DNA of 64,000 bases, taken from DASXRA01 sp036502575 (GTDB taxonomy: Bacteria > Actinomycetota > Actinomycetes > Mycobacteriales > Jatrophihabitantaceae). The DNA is taken from the NCBI GenBank assembly GCA_036502575.1, contig DASXYL010000050.1:1-64000 (forward strand). The letters run 5' to 3'. Under the pieces are notes generated by a model. The model made no database searches. It was not told where the DNA came from and saw only the letters and a list, made by a program, of their open reading frames with translations. Below are positions 60,826 through 64,000 of this stretch, in pieces; the stretch's first letter is position 1; every line of letters starts with the position of its first letter. The position numbers and the translations under genes were made by a program.

Positions 60826-62151
60826 ATGCACTGGCCGACCGCCGAGGAGGAGAAGCTCGCCGCCGACATCGGCACCTGGGCGATGAGCCGGCTGAGCTTC
60901 CGCGACGACACGTTCCCGCCGCTGCATGGATCCGGGCCGCTTCCGCCGATCGGCGCGACGGGCATCGGCGCCGAGCAGGCGTGGCAGGTGCTGCGCGATC
61001 GCGTCCTGCCGACCGCGCTGCCGACCGACCATCCCCGCTACCTCGCCTTCGTCGGCGGCGCACCGACCGTCGCGTCGGTGGTGGCCGACATGGCCGTGTC
61101 GGCCGCCGGTGTCTACGCGGGCAGCTCGCTCGAGGGCGGCGCGGTGGTGGCCGCCGAGGGTGCCGCGATCCGCTGGCTGGCCCGGCTGGCCGGCCTGCCC
61201 GACTCCGCGTTCGGGACGTTCGTGAGCGGCGGGTCGATCGCGAATCTGAGCGCGCTGGTCGCCGCCCGGCACGCTGTCCGGGCCCGTCGCGGACGGCGGC
61301 CGGGGCTCGTCGTTGCCGGGGCCGGCGCGCACGCGTCGGTCGGCTCGGCCGCCGAGATCATGGGCTGCGACCTCGTGCCGGCCGGCGATCGGGACGGACG
61401 TCTGGAAGGCCACGACCTGGAACGGGTGCTCGCGACGACGCCGATCGAGGAGATCGCCGCGGTCGTCGCGACCGCCGGTGCGACGAACACGGGTGCCGTC
61501 GACGACCTCGCCGGTATCGCTCGGGTGTGTCACAGGCACGGTTTGTGGCTGCACGTCGACGCCGCCTACGGCGGGGCCGCGCTGCTGGCCGAACGGAGCC
61601 GTCCGCTGTTTCGTGGCCTGGAAGCCGCCGACTCGATCACCATCGATCCGCATAAGTGGCTGTTCACACCGTTCGACTGCGCGGCCGTGCTCTACCGCGA
61701 GCCCGAGCACGCCCGGCGCGCGCACACCCAGACCGCCAGCTACCTCGATCCGGTCAACACCCCGGGCCAGGAGAACCCGTCGGACTATGCAGTGCACCTG
61801 AGCCGGCGGGCTCGCGGCATCCCATTGTGGTCGTCGTTGCTGGCCAACGGCACCGCCGCGTACACCACGGCGGTCGAGCGGTGCCTGGATCTGGCCGGGT
61901 ACGCCGCCGAGCGGGTCGCGGCCAAGCCCTCCCTCGAGATCGCGGCAGATCCGGCGCTGTCGGTCGTCGTGTTCTACCGCGTGGGGTGGACCGCGGCGCA
62001 ATACCGCGCCTGGTCCGAGCATGCTGCCCGCACCGGACTGGCACTGGTCACGCCCACCGAGCTGGGCGGCGCGACCGCGTTCCGCCTCTGCTTCGTCAAC
62101 CCGGTCACGACCACGGCCGACATCGACCAGATCCTCGACAGCCTGGGCTGA
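60826..62151 (+). CDS. PLP-dependent group II decarboxylase
   Basis: A 441-residue aminotransferase-fold enzyme. Motifs: TFVSGGSIANLSALVAAR (phosphate cup), HVDAAYGG (D of the PLP pyridine) and DPHKWLFTPFDC (Schiff-base Lys about K277). This is the aromatic-L-amino-acid, tyrosine, glutamate and diaminobutyrate decarboxylase group. The substrate cannot be told; LTPFDC resembles the aromatic amino-acid branch. Decarboxylation yields amines and consumes protons. It is monocistronic, with a short hairpin at 62159-62174 after the stop. Confidence 0.88.
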   Translation: MHWPTAEEEKLAADIGTWAMSRLSFRDDTFPPLHGSGPLPPIGATGIGAEQAWQVLRDRVLPTALPTDHPRYLAFVGGAPTVASVVADMAVSAAGVYAGSSLEGGAVVAAEGAAIRWLARLAGLPDSAFGTFVSGGSIANLSALVAARHAVRARRGRRPGLVVAGAGAHASVGSAAEIMGCDLVPAGDRDGRLEGHDLERVLATTPIEEIAAVVATAGATNTGAVDDLAGIARVCHRHGLWLHVDAAYGGAALLAERSRPLFRGLEAADSITIDPHKWLFTPFDCAAVLYREPEHARRAHTQTASYLDPVNTPGQENPSDYAVHLSRRARGIPLWSSLLANGTAAYTTAVERCLDLAGYAAERVAAKPSLEIAADPALSVVVFYRVGWTAAQYRAWSEHAARTGLALVTPTELGGATAFRLCFVNPVTTTADIDQILDSLG

Positions 62152-62158
62152 GCGGTGC

Positions 62159-62174
62159 GAGCCGAGTTCGGCTC
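62159..62174 (+). terminator. Short hairpin after the decarboxylase gene
   Basis: GAGCCGA-GT-TCGGCTC is a perfect 7-bp inverted repeat immediately downstream of the stop. It is a possible weak terminator. Overlapping it at 62173, TCAG-N15-GCCGACTG is a poor sigma-28-like match. Confidence 0.4.
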
Positions 62175-62256
62175 AGGTGCCGATCGCGCTGGCCGACTGT
62201 AGGTGTGCTGGGGTCGGCGCGGGCGCGCGATCACCACTACCGAGAGGGTGATCTGG

Positions 62257-64000
62257 ATGCGGGCACGGGGCCAGGACAGCCGGCAGATCCGCACAGCGCG
62301 AGGTCTCGGCGTGACCGGCTGGGTGCTGATCGGGCTGTACCTGCCGGCGAGCCTCCTACTGGGACCACGGTCCGGCGACACCGCGCAGGCGCTGCTGGTT
62401 CTCGGCCTGACGCTGTTCTTCGCGGTGCAGCTGGCCCGGCTCCTCCTGGTCGCCATCGCGACCCCGGCGCGACGCGCGGCGCTGTTCGTCCTGACAGCAT
62501 CCGTCGCGCTCTGGGCCGCCGGCGCCTCGGTCGTGAACGCCGGCAAGCTCGAGGAGGTGGCCCACTTCCCCGCTCCGGGCGAGTGGCTGTTCCTCGCGTC
62601 CTACGTTGGTCTGGCCGGCTACCTCATCATTGACGAGCGGCGCCGGATGAACCGCCCGCTCGCGGCCTGGTTGGACGTGATCGTCATCTGCGGTGGCACC
62701 GCCTGCGTTTCGGCGGGCCTGCTGCTGCTGCCGGTGGCGGCGCGATTCGGCACCAACGGGCCACCGCTGCTTCTCGCGCTCATCTACCCCCTCATCGATA
62801 TCGTGCTCGCCCTGCTCGTCGTCGCTCAGGTCGTTCTGCGGCTGCGCTCGGACGCGCGGCACGCGGCCGTCACGTGCGCCGGGCTGCTGCTGATGGCCTA
62901 CGCCGACGGCCAGTTCGTCACCAGCACCGCGTCGGCAACGTACAACTTCTCCGCGGTCCTCGACGCCGTGTGGGCGAGCGCGTTCGCCCTGATCGTCGGC
63001 AGCGCCTGCCGTAAGGCGCCGACTGCCCTGACGACTTTGCCGCGCCGGAACGGTCCTACGATCATGGTGCTGGCCGCGGCCGCCGCGATCGTCGTGATCA
63101 CCGTGCGTCCGTCGGCCGGTCCGGGCCCGTATGTCGCGGCCGTCGGTGTCCTGACGCTCGCCGCGGCGGGCGGCCAACTCGTCCGCGCGCTGAACGAGGC
63201 GCGCGGTGCCGCCGACGCGGTGGCCCTGTCCCGGACCGACGATCTCACCTTGCTGCCCAACCGTCGGGCCGTCCGCAGCCGACTGGATGAAGCGCTCGCC
63301 TCGCACGCGCCGGTGGGATTGATGCTGCTCGACATGGACGGCTTCAAGGAGATCAACGACACCCTCGGCCACGCCGCGGGCGACACTGTCTTGCAACTGG
63401 CCGCGCACCGCATGCGCAGCGCGTTGCCGCCGGAGATCATGATCGCCCGCCTGGGCGGAGACGAGTTCGCCGTAGTTATGCCGACGCACGACGAGATCCG
63501 GCTGCTCGAGACCGCCCGCACCGTGCTGGACACCCTCGGCGAGCCCTTGACGGCCGACGGGATCGAGATCGTGCTCAGCGCGTCGATCGGCATCGCGGCG
63601 CGGGTCGAGTCCGACAACAGCAGCAGCGAGCTGCTCCGACGGGCCGACATCGCGATGTACCAGGCGAAAATGAGTCGGGCCGGCGCGGTTCTCTACGACG
63701 CGCACCATGACGACTTCTCCCGCCCGAGGCTGCAGCTCGCCGAGGAACTGCGCAAGGGGATCGCGGACGGCCAGCTCCTGCTGTGGTACCAGCCCCAGGT
63801 CGACGCGGCTACCCAGCAGATCTGCGGGCTCGAGGCTCTGATCCGCTGGAACCACCCGACGCAGGGCATGTTGACGCCAGCGGTGTTCCTGCCGGTCGCG
63901 CGGCGCGCCGGGCTGATGCTTGCGCTCTCCGACGAGGTCGTGAAGCATGCTGTCGCTGCCGTAAAACGACTGCGGGCGAACGGCCTGCACCAGCGCGTCG
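62257..64000 (+). CDS. Membrane GGDEF-EAL protein, 3' end outside the window
   Basis: The first 581 residues are visible; the frame is open at the right edge. About eight membrane helices (1-320) are followed by a GGDEF domain (TLLPNRRAVRSRLDEA; GGDEF near 400; ARLGGDEFAVVM) and the start of an EAL domain (WYQPQVDAATQQICGLEALIRW, EAL near 526). The same architecture as the protein at 32751, but only distantly similar. GAGAGG lies 9 nt before the ATG at 62257. It probably adjusts c-di-GMP for pili or exopolysaccharide. Confidence 0.9.
   Translation, partial: MRARGQDSRQIRTARGLGVTGWVLIGLYLPASLLLGPRSGDTAQALLVLGLTLFFAVQLARLLLVAIATPARRAALFVLTASVALWAAGASVVNAGKLEEVAHFPAPGEWLFLASYVGLAGYLIIDERRRMNRPLAAWLDVIVICGGTACVSAGLLLLPVAARFGTNGPPLLLALIYPLIDIVLALLVVAQVVLRLRSDARHAAVTCAGLLLMAYADGQFVTSTASATYNFSAVLDAVWASAFALIVGSACRKAPTALTTLPRRNGPTIMVLAAAAAIVVITVRPSAGPGPYVAAVGVLTLAAAGGQLVRALNEARGAADAVALSRTDDLTLLPNRRAVRSRLDEALASHAPVGLMLLDMDGFKEINDTLGHAAGDTVLQLAAHRMRSALPPEIMIARLGGDEFAVVMPTHDEIRLLETARTVLDTLGEPLTADGIEIVLSASIGIAARVESDNSSSELLRRADIAMYQAKMSRAGAVLYDAHHDDFSRPRLQLAEELRKGIADGQLLLWYQPQVDAATQQICGLEALIRWNHPTQGMLTPAVFLPVARRAGLMLALSDEVVKHAVAAVKRLRANGLHQRV

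Overview
The window is GC-rich DNA from an actinobacterium (Actinomycetota). Family content (SigB/SigF-type sigma factor with an RsbW-like partner, DUF6328, DevS-like oxygen-sensor kinase, WhiG/FliA-type sigma factor, DppBCDF-type importer, type IV pilus genes with PilM/N/O) suggests a free-living or plant/soil member of the Frankiales/Jatrophihabitantales/Kineosporiales area. The exact genus cannot be fixed from the sequence.

Layout. 1-140: right end of an IS481-like element whose transposase runs off the left edge. 534-3375: hemerythrin-like protein, an MDR oxidoreductase facing a TetR repressor that has its own operator, and a STAS protein. 3437-6927 (minus): lacZ-type beta-galactosidase coupled to a FadR-type GntR regulator. 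7099-18253 (plus): a tightly coupled operon of lipoprotein binding protein, permease, permease-ATPase fusion, ATPase, NanA/DapA-family aldolase, exo-sialidase with LamG domain, type-B carboxylesterase and a second sialidase. Two operator-like repeats lie between the regulator and this operon. Together these look like a sialoglycan (or Kdo/Kdn-glycan) and galactoside scavenging locus. 18239-23938: a lipoprotein/MFP/MacB-type efflux system divergent from an OmpR-type two-component system. 23852-26147 (minus): an alkylation-repair cluster of ECF-like sigma factor, two Ogt methyltransferases and an Oxygenase-NA dioxygenase. 26278-30208: membrane protein, RsbW-like kinase, SigF-like sigma, DUF6328, CDF transporter and a STAS protein.

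30209-36907 is a decayed, gene-poor zone. It holds two small conserved genes, an intact GGDEF-EAL protein, remnants of a type ISP restriction enzyme, a DevS-like kinase and a NarL-type response regulator, and a frameshifted IS1182 transposase.

36908-62151 holds a complete type IV pilus operon (pilB, pilT, pilC, pilin, pilD, pilM, pilN, pilO and three prepilin-like proteins). One of these carries about seven Ig-like repeats and another carries ricin-type lectin domains. A WhiG/FliA-type sigma gene and a FlgN-like gene follow, then an exopolysaccharide-synthase-like glycosyltransferase divergent from a DUF4434/discoidin protein, a truncated DevS-like kinase, secreted wall-active proteins and a PLP decarboxylase. 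The window ends inside a second GGDEF-EAL gene.

The most interesting signal is regulatory. In front of at least six transcription units between 38 and 61 kb (matrixin-like peptidase, pilin, FlgN-like, DUF4434 protein, M15-like protein, SpoIID-like protein, and more weakly the pilB operon) there is a motif TCA(A/C/G)-N15-GNCGATNN. It closely resembles the sigma-28/WhiG promoter TAAA-N15-GCCGATAA and surrounds the gene for a sigma-28-family factor. This suggests a flagellar-type sigma factor redeployed to run a type IV pilus and secreted-protein regulon.
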